A DNA stretch of 64,000 nt from Candidatus Poribacteria bacterium (GCA_028820635.1 JAPPIG010000084.1:1-64000); one strand, 5' to 3'. Numbered from the stretch's first letter, positions 48,461-57,959 are shown. A program made the numbers and translations. Notes: a model not told the origin generated them from the letters alone.

Positions 48461-50572
48461 CTATTTTGCGGTGTCGATACTATCCATCAAAGAAGGGAAA
48501 TCCCATACAAGCACCGTCCCGTCTTGACTACCAGTTACAAGGGTTTTCCCATCCGGACTGAAAGTAACAATATTAACACCACCTGTATGTGCTTTAAGAG
48601 TTTGCTTGTGCTCACCGGTGCCAGCATCCCAGAGCTGTAAGGTGGCATCAATACTCCCACTTGCAAGAAATTTTCCATCAGGGCTGAACACTACGGTTCT
48701 GACAAAACTTGTATGCCCTTCAAGCGTTTGTTTGTGCTCACCTGATGCAACATCCCACAACCGAACGGTATTATCCCAACTCGCGCTTGCGAGAGTTTTT
48801 CCATCCGGACTAAACGACATGTTTTCAATCGTACTTGTATGCCCTTTGAGTGTCTTCCTGTGTTCTCCATTATAAACGTTCCAGAGGCGGATAGTTTTAT
48901 CCACACTGCCACTTGCGAGTATTTTCCCATCTGGACTAAAAAACATACCAAAGATAACAGCATTATGTCCCTTAAGTGTTTTTTTATGCGTCCTTGTTTC
49001 AATATCCCATAAACGGATTGTTTCATCGTTACTCTCACTTGCAAGAGTTTTGCTATCTGGACTGAAGATCACACTTCTGACAACATCTGTATGTCCTCTA
49101 AACGTTTGTTTATATCTTCCCGTTGTAGCGTCCCATAACAGTACGGTTTTGTCCCAGCTTCCACTCGCTAACATTGTTCCGTCAGCACTGAATGCCACAG
49201 TAGAAACAACAGATGAGTGTCCTTTTAATGTTTTCTTACTTTTTCCCGTAGCAATATCCCACAGCCGTATAGTCTTATCACTGCTTCCACTTGCTATCGT
49301 CAAACCGTCAGGACTGATTGCCATACTGGCAATTTCTCTCTTATGCCCCTTAAGTATCTTTGTATGTTTCCCAGTGTTGACATCCCATAAACGGATAGTC
49401 CAATCTTTACCCATACTTGCAAGTGTTTGTCCATTAGCACAGAAAGATACGCTATTCGCAAACTGTCGCATTAGTAGAACAAGCGGTACGTTGTTCCTGT
49501 CAGGATTTGTAGTAAGTGCCACTTCATAGACAAAATTAGTGTGTCCTTTGAGTGTATTCTTTCGCTTCCCAGTGGCAACATCCCAGAGATAAATGATATT
49601 GTCTTGGCTCCAACTCACAAGGGTTTGACCGTCCAGACTGAATAATACCTTTTCAAGTTCTTCTGAATGCCCTTTAAGTGTTTTCTTACGTTTTCCTGAT
49701 TCAACATCCCATAAGCGAACAGTATCGTCTCTACTTCCGCTTGCAAGCGTGCGCCCATCTGGGCTAAAGGCAAGGCTTTTGATACTCTTTTTATGTCCCT
49801 TGAGAATTTTCTTCTCTGTCCACGTTGCAACATCCCAAAGTCGAATCACATCATCAAAACCACCACTGGCCAGGGTTTTCCCATCCAGACTAAACGCCAA
49901 ACACCTTACTGATTCTGTGTGACCTTCAAGGATATGTAATTCCTTGTACTCCACAACATCCCAAAGATATATTTTTCGGGATGAATCTGCGCTTGCGATT
50001 AGTTTGCCATCAGGACTATAGGCAACAGTTCTCCGACTCGCATTGAGACTCTTTTTGTATGTACTTGTGGTGATGTCCCACATATCCATCCCAAATATAG
50101 TTGTACTTATAAGTGTCTCACCATCACCTATAAATGACAAGTTGTTAATTTCATAATCATATCTCATAACATCATGTATGAATACAGCCTTACTTTTTCT
50201 TGTGGCAATATCCCAAAGCCGTATTGTCTTATCAAAACTTCCACTTGCGATGGTTCTCCCATCCGGACTGAACGCAACACTTGACACAGCAGCCGTGTGA
50301 CCTGAAAGTAGTGCTTGTGCTTCCAAAGTATTTGCATCATAGAGCCAGATACCGGTTGAACTCGCGACTGCTAATTGTGGACTATCTGGAGCATAAGCAA
50401 CATCCCTTATGAAACCTTTACCAAGACGTGCTTTAACGTCTTTTGGAAGATGCAACTGTGGAGTATCATGTATAAAAGAATTTGGATGATCAGGTGTAAA
50501 AACATACCGAAACAACAGAAAACTTGAGACAACACCAACCATTAATAAAGTGATATATATCTTGATTTTCAT
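48461..50572 (-). CDS. Exported WD40 repeat protein (703 aa)
   Basis: N-terminal membrane segment ITLLMVGVVSSFLLF (residues about 6-22), possibly uncleaved. LPKDVKARLGKGFIRDVAYAPD opens the mature part, the variant of the LPEGAKARLGKG motif. About fourteen WD40 repeats follow (SPDGKTLASGS.D.TIRLWD), i.e. two propellers. The repeats are very similar to one another, suggesting recent internal duplication. GAGGAG precedes the ATG. The preceding WD40 gene ends 57 nt upstream in transcription, so both may be co-transcribed. Confidence 0.87.
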   Translation of the reverse strand: MKIKIYITLLMVGVVSSFLLFRYVFTPDHPNSFIHDTPQLHLPKDVKARLGKGFIRDVAYAPDSPQLAVASSTGIWLYDANTLEAQALLSGHTAAVSSVAFSPDGRTIASGSFDKTIRLWDIATRKSKAVFIHDVMRYDYEINNLSFIGDGETLISTTIFGMDMWDITTSTYKKSLNASRRTVAYSPDGKLIASADSSRKIYLWDVVEYKELHILEGHTESVRCLAFSLDGKTLASGGFDDVIRLWDVATWTEKKILKGHKKSIKSLAFSPDGRTLASGSRDDTVRLWDVESGKRKKTLKGHSEELEKVLFSLDGQTLVSWSQDNIIYLWDVATGKRKNTLKGHTNFVYEVALTTNPDRNNVPLVLLMRQFANSVSFCANGQTLASMGKDWTIRLWDVNTGKHTKILKGHKREIASMAISPDGLTIASGSSDKTIRLWDIATGKSKKTLKGHSSVVSTVAFSADGTMLASGSWDKTVLLWDATTGRYKQTFRGHTDVVRSVIFSPDSKTLASESNDETIRLWDIETRTHKKTLKGHNAVIFGMFFSPDGKILASGSVDKTIRLWNVYNGEHRKTLKGHTSTIENMSFSPDGKTLASASWDNTVRLWDVASGEHKQTLEGHTSFVRTVVFSPDGKFLASGSIDATLQLWDAGTGEHKQTLKAHTGGVNIVTFSPDGKTLVTGSQDGTVLVWDFPSLMDSIDTAK

Positions 50573-50629
50573 TGCATAAGACTCCTCAATTAAAAAATAT
50601 GCATTTTATCAGAACATATCCCTTTTTAT

Positions 50630-52228
50630 TTATTCTGTTCTATATGTTTCTTTTATCAAGGAAGGAACATCCCACAGCAGCACTGTTCCATCAGCACTAT
50701 TCGTTGCAAGTGTCTTCCTATCTGCACTCAACGATAAACTTTTGACAGAGGAAGAATGTCCTTTGAGACTTCCGATGTATTGACCGTTAGTTATATCCCA
50801 TAAATACATAGTACCAAAATTATTTCTAATCGCAATTGGTATCCCATCGGAAGTAAACCACGCAGTACCCCAATAGTTCCTTCCATGTCTATCGACTCGT
50901 CCTGTAACTATCCGTTTCTGTTCTCCAGTATTGACATCCCACAAGCGCACTGTACCATCCCAACTGACACTTAATATAGCACTTCCGTCTGGACTAAACA
51001 ATAGGTTGCTAATTTCTTCAATATGCCCTATAAATGTCTTTTTTTGATTTCCTGTTTCAACATCCCACAGATGTATGTGACCAACTGTACTGCCACCGAC
51101 CAACATGCTACCATCTTGACTAAACGCTATAGAAGCAATCATATTCATCCGCTCCGCAAGGAATGCTTCATGTGTTCCACTTTCTAAATCCCATAGAAGA
51201 ATAGTCTTGTCACCACTTCCACTTGCGAGTAACTTTCCATCTGGACTGAAAGCCATGCATTTTATAAAACCAAAATGTCCATTCAACGTTTTTCTAAGTT
51301 TTCCGCTTTTGATATTCCATAGACGGATGGTTGCATCCTCTCCCCCGCTTGCAAGTGTATTTCCATCAGGACTAAATGCAACACTATCAATCTCATCATA
51401 CAATAATTCTAAGATAATCTTTGGTTTAATTCTACTGGTAACTTTATATCCTGCCAGAGTTTTCTTGTGTTTTCCAGTTTTAACATCCCAGAGTTGGATA
51501 GGCTCAGTCGGGTTCAGACTTACGAGTGTACGTCCATCTGGACTAAGCGAGACTTTTTTAACGTAAGCAAAATCTGCATGTTCCATAATTTTTCGCTTTA
51601 GTTTCCGTGTGCTTAGATCCCATATTCGAATGATATTGTGTGAATCTGCTGCGGCAAAAGGATGCCCATCTGGACTGAAAGTCATAGTCATATATGAGAT
51701 TTCTTCATCTGTTTCTTTTAAAAAATTGTATAGGTTCTCATCTGTTTCATTCCAACGTTGCAGGCTTTTATTTTCACTTCCGTTGGAAGGTCTTGGTTTA
51801 TCAAAACTGGATGGGGTTTCTTCATTATTAAGTGTTTGTTTGGGTTTTCCAGTATTTACATCCCACTGGAGAAAGGATTTTGTGTCAGTATCGCTACTCA
51901 TAACAGTTTGACTGTCAGCACTAAACGAGATGCTATTAGACGAAATTCCGCCATATCTATTTATCCTTATAGGTATGAAGGATAAAACTTGATAGTTACG
52001 TGTTTCATATAACCATATACCGATGGAACTAACGACTGCAAGTACATTTCCATCAGGCGAATATAGCATATTCTCAATACGACCTTTGCCAAGGCGCGCT
52101 TTAGCACCTTCGGGCAGCCCCAGCTGCGTATAGTTTTGGGCAAAACTGGTCGGCAGATATAGCGTTAAGACGATACTACACAGTAAAACCTTTAGTAGCA
52201 AATTCAGATAGAATGTCCTTGATTTCAT
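50630..52228 (-). CDS. Secreted WD40 repeat protein (532 aa)
   Basis: Start taken at ATG 52228 (AAGGAAA upstream); an in-frame start eight codons earlier adds no signal-peptide feature. Signal peptide through TSFA, then QNYTQLGLPEGAKARLGKG, the clearest copy of the shared motif. About ten WD40 repeats, the first ones interrupted by insertions without blade signature. Function as for the other exported WD40 proteins: presumed scaffold, ligand unknown. Confidence 0.86.
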   Translation of the reverse strand: MKSRTFYLNLLLKVLLCSIVLTLYLPTSFAQNYTQLGLPEGAKARLGKGRIENMLYSPDGNVLAVVSSIGIWLYETRNYQVLSFIPIRINRYGGISSNSISFSADSQTVMSSDTDTKSFLQWDVNTGKPKQTLNNEETPSSFDKPRPSNGSENKSLQRWNETDENLYNFLKETDEEISYMTMTFSPDGHPFAAADSHNIIRIWDLSTRKLKRKIMEHADFAYVKKVSLSPDGRTLVSLNPTEPIQLWDVKTGKHKKTLAGYKVTSRIKPKIILELLYDEIDSVAFSPDGNTLASGGEDATIRLWNIKSGKLRKTLNGHFGFIKCMAFSPDGKLLASGSGDKTILLWDLESGTHEAFLAERMNMIASIAFSQDGSMLVGGSTVGHIHLWDVETGNQKKTFIGHIEEISNLLFSPDGSAILSVSWDGTVRLWDVNTGEQKRIVTGRVDRHGRNYWGTAWFTSDGIPIAIRNNFGTMYLWDITNGQYIGSLKGHSSSVKSLSLSADRKTLATNSADGTVLLWDVPSLIKETYRTE

Positions 52229-52306
52229 TGCGTCAGTTTCCTTGGGTAACAAGATGTCTATAAGACTATTTTGAGAATAACAAGTTTACTTAAATGCTAC
52301 TTTTCC

Positions 52307-52348
52307 AGCACTGTAGAGCAAGACACAGAAACCTCACCCTACAGTGCT
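52307..52348. repeat. Inverted repeat with 10-bp arms
   Basis: AGCACTGTAG (52307-52316) and CTACAGTGCT (52339-52348) are exact complements with a 22-nt loop containing GGTGAGGTTTC on the minus strand, as in the 11379 palindrome. It lies just after the stop of the glycoside hydrolase gene and may aid termination. Confidence 0.65.
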
Positions 52349-52355
52349 AAAAATT

Positions 52356-54791
52356 TCATTCACCTTGAATCAGTTTAAACTTATGCGCAGCCTCTTCCAA
52401 ACCGACAAAACGACTATAAATCGCCACATGGCTGAGCTTACCTTCCCAGTTCCTGCCGCCACTTGCTTCATCACCGAATAGCAGCGGATAGAGTTCCCAA
52501 TTGCTGAAATCTCCTTGTGTACCGTTGCTAACATGGATAAGTTCACCGTTAATGTAGCAGTAGACGTTTCCTTCAAAATAACTAACGATGACGTGTGTTG
52601 GTTTGTTTGATTCAATCTTGCCAAAGGAAAATTCACCACCGAGACCATTTCCTCCTGTGCGCGGTGTGCGAATTCGCATTGCAAAGTGATTGCCATCCTG
52701 CCCCAATGTAAAGTTGCGATGGGTGATGTCGTTTGAAAATGAGATAATACGCGCCGGACCGCTCTGATTCAGATTATCTGTGGTAACAAGACATTCAATT
52801 GTTAGTTGATTGCTTTCTTGGCATGCTGCAAGAAGTGTCCCATTCACATTCTGAGCGAGAAATGCACCACCCGCCAGGTCCATTTGTCCATCTTGAGTAA
52901 TCGATGCACCGTCGCGCGATTCAATTTCACTACTGCCTTCAAGCGTGCCGTGCCAGAAAAACACAAGGCCGTCGCGTGAACCGGGAAATTCTGTGTGCGT
53001 GCCGATGTCAGCGGGTGCTTCAGGTAAAACATTAATTGTGAGGGCGGTTGTTGAGGATGTGCCTTCCGCGTCTGTCACTGTGAGTATCGCTGTGTATTGT
53101 CCAAGTTTTTCATAGATGTGTGTTGGATTAGATTCATCGGATGTTGTGCCATCACCGAAATCCCACTGCTGTGTCAAATCACCTGCTGCCGAAAAGGCAA
53201 CAGTAAGCGGTGCACTACCTTGAACGACATCGGCGGATGTTTTTGCTTCAGGACGGATTTTTTCTCCCGGTGCATAAGGCGTAAAACGGTATGCAAAATC
53301 GCTGTGCGGCGAAGCGAATGTATATTCCCCTGGTTGTGCTGTCCCAATAGGCAGTATTTTCATGTTCCACGTATCAACGCCATCAATTTTATAAGGTTGG
53401 TCTCCGTGCAGTTGCACTGTTATTGTTTGTGGTTCTGTTGTGTAAACCAGATAGTATTCTTCCTGTTTGGCAAGAATATATCGTCCAGCGTCATCACCGA
53501 CAGGTTCAAGCGTATCAAATGGCGGCGCGTCTGCCATGAAATCTTTGAGAAATGCTATCCGAGGTGAACTTTCGCCGCGTAGCACACCACCCTTTGCCCA
53601 CCATAGAAGGTCATCAGGATGTTGGTATGTTTCGCCGTGTCCGACATAGCAGCCTGATACGGTGCCTGCCCAAAAGTGCTGCACCATCTGTTGTGCAGAG
53701 ATATTTCCCCATCCGTGCGGAATATTCCCTTCATAACGACACTCATCATAGATAACAGGTTTGCCGTATTGGGTGCGATAACGGATACCTTGCGCCATGT
53801 TTGAGGTTTGGATACTCGTGTGTGTCACCCAAGGTTTAATGTGGTCATACCAACCTCTGCAGTTGTGGATACCCCGTAAACGCTGATACGGGTCATGATC
53901 GCGGATAATCTGAAAAAACCGATCCCAATCGGATTCCTCTTTCGCAGGCATGATGTCATACTCATTGGCGAGTGACCACCACACGTTACGGAAAGCGGCT
54001 AAACGTGCTACGGCATAACGGATGTAACGATCATCGCTTTCAGCATCCATATTCTCAAAATCCCATCGGTCATAGGTATGAAAAAGGATAATATCCGCCT
54101 CAATACCGAGGTCTAATAGGTCTTGCACGCGCCGCTCAAAATGCTGCCAGAATTCGGGGTTGAATTTTGTGAAATCCCAATCTTTTAGCGGTTTTCCTTC
54201 ATAGGGATAGTAGACCGGTTCATTTTTGTTGTAGACATAATCTTTGGGAAAGATACACATCCGCATCTTGTTGAAAGGCGCATCGGTGAGGGTTTTGAGT
54301 GTTTGTTCCTCCATCGCATCACCTTGATGTGCCCAAGCATAACATGTTGTGCCGAATTGGTGATAAGGCGTACCGTCAGCATATTGTAGGTAGAAATCCT
54401 TATATACTTGCACCGATCCGTGGTTTTTATCGGAAGGTTCAATGCACGTAAATTGCCCTGTTTTACCGTTGAGTTCGGTGTTGTTACTTTTTATAGTGTA
54501 TGTCCATTCTCCGACTTCGTCAGGCATGAATCGTATTTTATAGATTCCGTCTCCGTCATAGAATCCTTGTGGTTCAAAAGTGCGACCCCCATCTATATCA
54601 CAGTGTTTAAATTCTGCTGTTAATTCGACCTCAACGAATGGATTTCCCGTGTCCGGACCGTTTAGTGCAACTTCATATATTCCCCAGCGTTCAACCATAG
54701 ACTCCTCCTTGTCTTGTTTCAACTGTGCTAAAGTATCCCCGACCAAAATGATTCCAATTAGGATTGCTATAGAAAAAAGGTGTTTCAACAT
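52356..54791 (-). CDS. Secreted glycoside hydrolase, DUF5060-DUF4038-like, PKD and LamG
   Basis: 811 aa. Signal peptide about 1-22 (FSIAILIGIILVGDTLA). DUF5060-type N-terminal beta domain (WGIYEVALNGPDTGNPF), then a TIM-barrel glycosidase with acid/base Glu277 in WSLANEYD and nucleophile Glu350 in VIYDECRYEG. A PKD domain follows (FGDGTTSDESNPTHIYEKLGQYTAILTVTDA landmarks) and a C-terminal LamG domain (GNVYCYINGELIHVS). Such enzymes attack plant- or algal-type polysaccharides; the exact substrate is not determined. One enzyme in a region otherwise filled with propellers. Confidence 0.83.
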   Translation of the reverse strand: MLKHLFSIAILIGIILVGDTLAQLKQDKEESMVERWGIYEVALNGPDTGNPFVEVELTAEFKHCDIDGGRTFEPQGFYDGDGIYKIRFMPDEVGEWTYTIKSNNTELNGKTGQFTCIEPSDKNHGSVQVYKDFYLQYADGTPYHQFGTTCYAWAHQGDAMEEQTLKTLTDAPFNKMRMCIFPKDYVYNKNEPVYYPYEGKPLKDWDFTKFNPEFWQHFERRVQDLLDLGIEADIILFHTYDRWDFENMDAESDDRYIRYAVARLAAFRNVWWSLANEYDIMPAKEESDWDRFFQIIRDHDPYQRLRGIHNCRGWYDHIKPWVTHTSIQTSNMAQGIRYRTQYGKPVIYDECRYEGNIPHGWGNISAQQMVQHFWAGTVSGCYVGHGETYQHPDDLLWWAKGGVLRGESSPRIAFLKDFMADAPPFDTLEPVGDDAGRYILAKQEEYYLVYTTEPQTITVQLHGDQPYKIDGVDTWNMKILPIGTAQPGEYTFASPHSDFAYRFTPYAPGEKIRPEAKTSADVVQGSAPLTVAFSAAGDLTQQWDFGDGTTSDESNPTHIYEKLGQYTAILTVTDAEGTSSTTALTINVLPEAPADIGTHTEFPGSRDGLVFFWHGTLEGSSEIESRDGASITQDGQMDLAGGAFLAQNVNGTLLAACQESNQLTIECLVTTDNLNQSGPARIISFSNDITHRNFTLGQDGNHFAMRIRTPRTGGNGLGGEFSFGKIESNKPTHVIVSYFEGNVYCYINGELIHVSNGTQGDFSNWELYPLLFGDEASGGRNWEGKLSHVAIYSRFVGLEEAAHKFKLIQGE

Positions 54792-54957
54792 CCAACCCAG
54801 TAGTCAAGTGGTTACAACTTGACGATTGTATAACAAAGTTTTTGTTCTGAAAAGATATTCCTCATACTGCGAAAGTATACTTTAAAAAGTTGATGCGCGT
54901 CAAGGAATTATGAAGTTCAGCTACCGGTCTAAAGTTAAGGCTACATATTAAACAAAC

Positions 54958-54976
54958 CTGTTCAGAAATTGAACAG
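54958..54976. promoter_or_regulatory. Candidate enhancer-binding dyad
   Basis: CTGTTCA-GAAAT-TGAACAG, perfect 7-bp arms, about 70 nt upstream of the -24 element at 55045, a typical distance for an activator site of a sigma-54 promoter. Confidence 0.5.
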
Positions 54977-55044
54977 CAATCAAGCATTTTGTCATTAGAA
55001 TCGGTGAAAATTCTTGATTTAGACCTGTTTTCCATAATATTTCT

Positions 55045-55060
55045 TTGGCATAAAAATTGC
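55045..55060 (+). promoter_or_regulatory. Sigma-54 promoter of lipoprotein-LamG operon
   Basis: TTGGCATAAAAATTGC: GG (-24) at 55047-55048 and GC (-12) at 55059-55060, with exactly 10 nt between. The predicted start is about 50 nt before ATG 55121. Confidence 0.75.
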
Positions 55061-55120
55061 TCTATGTCCAAGTAAGGAATTTCCGATTCGCACTTTTATC
55101 AACCATACTGTGGAGAAGAT

Positions 55121-55516
55121 ATGATGATTAGATTGAAATACCTAATTTTGATTTTGATCTATTTCACGCTCACTGGTTGTACGGCACTTTTAACAGAGCA
55201 AGAGTATAGATTGATTGATGAAAAAGTCTCAGAAAAGATAATAAACATTGGCAGTATTTTTTATATGCCAAAAAGTTCGCAAGTTCGAAAAATTGTGCTT
55301 ATCGGTAAAGGAAGAATTAAAAATTTTGATGTTGCTGTCCGTGATGACAAAAATCGATGGAAACCAGTGACCCGTGTAACAAAGGCAATTGAGTTTCCTT
55401 TTGAGATTTTACTTTCTGTTGAGACGGATGCTGTCAAAATTTCACAACGTTCTATAGTTGGAAAGGGGCACATTGATACGGTTCAGTTTTATACGTTAAC
55501 CGATAAATACGAATAA
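55121..55516 (+). CDS. Small lipoprotein, paralogue 1
   Basis: 131 aa. Lipobox LTGC (Cys at about residue 20). Shared with the next gene: T-EQEY.LI...V.EK, KIKL.G.G...N..I.VRD..NRW.P, ISFP.EI.L..ETDA.KI, and the end GKGHIDTVQFYT..DK. A beta-rich envelope lipoprotein of unknown function; no known family was recognised. First gene after the sigma-54 promoter. GGAG precedes the ATG. Confidence 0.78.
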   Translation: MMIRLKYLILILIYFTLTGCTALLTEQEYRLIDEKVSEKIINIGSIFYMPKSSQVRKIVLIGKGRIKNFDVAVRDDKNRWKPVTRVTKAIEFPFEILLSVETDAVKISQRSIVGKGHIDTVQFYTLTDKYE

Positions 55517-55562
55517 ATGAACTCTGGAAATCCCTGCCAACAGAATGTATATGGAGAAGATT

Positions 55563-55964
55563 ATGCCTCTACAGAAGACATTATTTCTTACACTGTTCAG
55601 TTTATTACTTGGAGGTTGTGCTGCGCTTTTTACAGAACAGGAATATGTTTTGATTAATCAGCCAGTCACAGAAAAAGCGGTATTTTACGGTATGATTTAT
55701 TCTATGCCAGAAAAAGCAAATGTTCGCAAAATCAAACTTCTTGGATATGGAAAAACCCAAAACATTGAAATTTATGTGCGCGATAAGCGCAATCGATGGG
55801 AACCAAAAAAGAAAGTACATGGAGGAATTAGTTTTCCGTATGAAATCATACTTATTGCTGAGACAGACGCCATCAAAATCATAAAACCTGCAACGACAGG
55901 CACCGGCCATATTGATACGGTCCAATTTTACACGATTGCAGATAAACAGGAGAAAAATGAATGA
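55563..55964 (+). CDS. Small lipoprotein, paralogue 2
   Basis: 133 aa from ATG 55563 (GGAG 6 nt upstream; earlier in-frame ATGs have no such site). Lipobox LLGGC. A close paralogue of the preceding gene, with the same conserved segments and C-terminal GTGHIDTVQFYTIADK. Its TGA overlaps the next start (ATGA at 55961-55964), indicating coupling. Confidence 0.78.
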   Translation: MPLQKTLFLTLFSLLLGGCAALFTEQEYVLINQPVTEKAVFYGMIYSMPEKANVRKIKLLGYGKTQNIEIYVRDKRNRWEPKKKVHGGISFPYEIILIAETDAIKIIKPATTGTGHIDTVQFYTIADKQEKNE

Positions 55965-56761
55965 TATATCCACGAATACTCACATGTGTACTATTACTTA
56001 CATTAATCGCACTATATGCTAACGCAGTGCCACCGTCTCCTGCGGGTGGCAGGATGTTGCGGTTAGATGAAACACACGATTTTGTCGGCACTGGTCAGGC
56101 ATGGTTTCCCGATAAACAGTTTGAAGGATTAACCGCTGAAGCATGGATATACATTGAAGAACCACCCGAACCATCAACTTTTTGGACAATCTTTGGTCAG
56201 GAAGGACGCTTCGGCTTGGTGCTTCTCCACAATCCAAATTCACCAATCAATTCACTTTCATTGGGGGTATGGGGATATGATGAAGGGGCTGACTCTGGAC
56301 TCGCTGTCGGAGGCAGCCTACTACCTACCAGAAAATGGGTGCATGTAGTTGCAATATATGATGCCTCAGCGGGAAAAGGAGCTGATGGCAAAGGAGGGAA
56401 TTGGTGTTGTCCGGGTGGACACCTTATCAGATCAGATAAGGCACTTCGCATCGGTGGAATCGTACCACAAGACACGGTTAATCGCTCGCATTTTAAAGGA
56501 AAAAATCTGAAATTACGGGGGTATATTGATGAAGTGCGAATCTCAAATATCGTGCGATATAAGGGACCGGAGTGGAAAGTGCCGAATGGAAAATTCAGAG
56601 TAGATGAACACACGATTTCACTATGGCGCTTTGATGAAGCACCTTGGTCAGGTCGTTTCAAAGATGAAACGGAGAACGGTTATGACCTCTGGAGAAGTGG
56701 TGCTATGTCGGTTGAAGCACAAGGAAAACTCACAACTACATGGGCAAAACTTAAAAAATGA
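55961..56761 (+). CDS. Secreted LamG protein 1
   Basis: 266 aa. Signal peptide about 1-22 (VLLLTLIALYANA). A LamG domain with LTAEAWIYIEEPPE, W.HVVAIYDASAGK and GYIDEVRISN. C-terminal KLTTTWAKLKK. The segment NWCCPGGHLIRSDK holds two adjacent cysteines, present as NACCPGGH in its paralogue. Fourth in line from the sigma-54 promoter region; couples to its neighbours on both sides by ATGA overlaps. Presumably an extracellular binding protein. Confidence 0.83.
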   Translation: MIYPRILTCVLLLTLIALYANAVPPSPAGGRMLRLDETHDFVGTGQAWFPDKQFEGLTAEAWIYIEEPPEPSTFWTIFGQEGRFGLVLLHNPNSPINSLSLGVWGYDEGADSGLAVGGSLLPTRKWVHVVAIYDASAGKGADGKGGNWCCPGGHLIRSDKALRIGGIVPQDTVNRSHFKGKNLKLRGYIDEVRISNIVRYKGPEWKVPNGKFRVDEHTISLWRFDEAPWSGRFKDETENGYDLWRSGAMSVEAQGKLTTTWAKLKK

Positions 56762-57609
56762 AAAAATTTACTAACTTTTTAGCACAATACGTGACGGTTT
56801 CTGGAATCGCGCGAAAAAGATTTCTGAAAACTATATTTCAACAACTCGTCACATGTATCATTTTACTCACTTGGATATTGCTGAGTGCTAAAGCAGTGCC
56901 ACCATCTCCTGCGGGTGGTAGGATGTTGCGGTTAGATGAAACGCACGATTTTGTTGGAACAAGTGAGGCTTGGTTTCCCGATGAACAGTTTGAGGGATTA
57001 ACCGCTGAAGCGTGGATATACATTGAAGAACCACCTGAATTTGGCACCTTCTGGACAATTATCGGTCAGGAAGGACGCTTTGGTTTAGTGCTTTACGGTA
57101 ATAAAGACACATTAGGCACATGGGGGTATGCTGAAGGAGCAGATCACGGACTCTCTGCTGGAGGAGACCCACTACCGACAAGGAAATGGGTGCACGTCGT
57201 TGCGCTTTACGACGCATCAGCGGGAGACGGAGTTAACGGTAAAGGAGGAAATGCATGTTGTCCGGGTGGGCATCTTATCAGATCAGATAAACCTCTTCGC
57301 ATCGGTGGCATCGTTGCACAAAACGTAAATAAATCGCATTTTAAAGGAGAAAATCTGAAATTACGTGGGTATATTGATGAAGTGCGAATTTCAAATATCG
57401 TGCGATATAAAGGCCCAGAGTGGAAAGTGCCGCGTGGGAAATTCACAGTAGATGAACACACGATTTCACTATGGCACTTTGATGAAGCACCTTGGTCAGG
57501 TCGTTTCAAAGATGAATCAGGGAACGGCTACGATCTCTGGAGAAGTGAGGCTATGCCGGTAGAAGCACAAGGCAAACTCACAACCACATGGGCAAAACTT
57601 AAGCGTTGA
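56758..57609 (+). CDS. Secreted LamG protein 2
   Basis: 283 aa, a near-duplicate of LamG protein 1 (very similar from VPPSPAGGRMLRLDETHDFVGT to the end). It has a longer N-terminal cytoplasmic/signal part (about 45 aa, with LVTCIILLTWILLSAKA). Ends KLTTTWAKLKR. Last gene of the four-gene unit. Confidence 0.82.
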   Translation: MKKFTNFLAQYVTVSGIARKRFLKTIFQQLVTCIILLTWILLSAKAVPPSPAGGRMLRLDETHDFVGTSEAWFPDEQFEGLTAEAWIYIEEPPEFGTFWTIIGQEGRFGLVLYGNKDTLGTWGYAEGADHGLSAGGDPLPTRKWVHVVALYDASAGDGVNGKGGNACCPGGHLIRSDKPLRIGGIVAQNVNKSHFKGENLKLRGYIDEVRISNIVRYKGPEWKVPRGKFTVDEHTISLWHFDEAPWSGRFKDESGNGYDLWRSEAMPVEAQGKLTTTWAKLKR

Positions 57610-57768
57610 TTTTATGTAAAAGAAAATCCATCATCCATTTTTTATAGAATGTACCGGCTGCCTACAAATTGAATTTAACAGTGATCTAAACCTATTAATA
57701 GGCATGGTTACAACTACACTTTTTGATTGAGAGAAAATTAGTGGTTGTAGTCAGTGAATGCCCAAAAT

Positions 57769-57794
57769 CGTGCAATGTCAGATGCTGTTGCACG
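57769..57794. promoter_or_regulatory. Second candidate enhancer-binding dyad
   Basis: CGTGCAA (57769-57775) and TTGCACG (57788-57794) are exact complements, 12-nt gap, about 70-95 nt upstream of the next sigma-54 -24 element. Confidence 0.45.
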
Positions 57795-57863
57795 TTCTTG
57801 GGCAGACTATTCGTATTCAATCCCACCTCATATAGTATTTCTGCGCTTCTTCTGTCAAATGTC

Positions 57864-57879
57864 TTGGCACAAAAATTGC
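57864..57879 (+). promoter_or_regulatory. Sigma-54 promoter of the 1121-aa protein
   Basis: TTGGCACAAAAATTGC: GG at 57866-57867, GC at 57878-57879, 10 nt between; matches the TGGCAC-N5-TTGC consensus exactly. Predicted start about 70 nt before ATG 57960. The rest of the 57610-57959 gap holds only the dyad above. Confidence 0.82.
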
Positions 57880-57959
57880 TCCAGTATTAAGCACGTGATT
57901 GATTGGCACCGGAATCTGTTAGATCACGGTTCTTTCATCCCTTAGAAGGAACAAAACCA

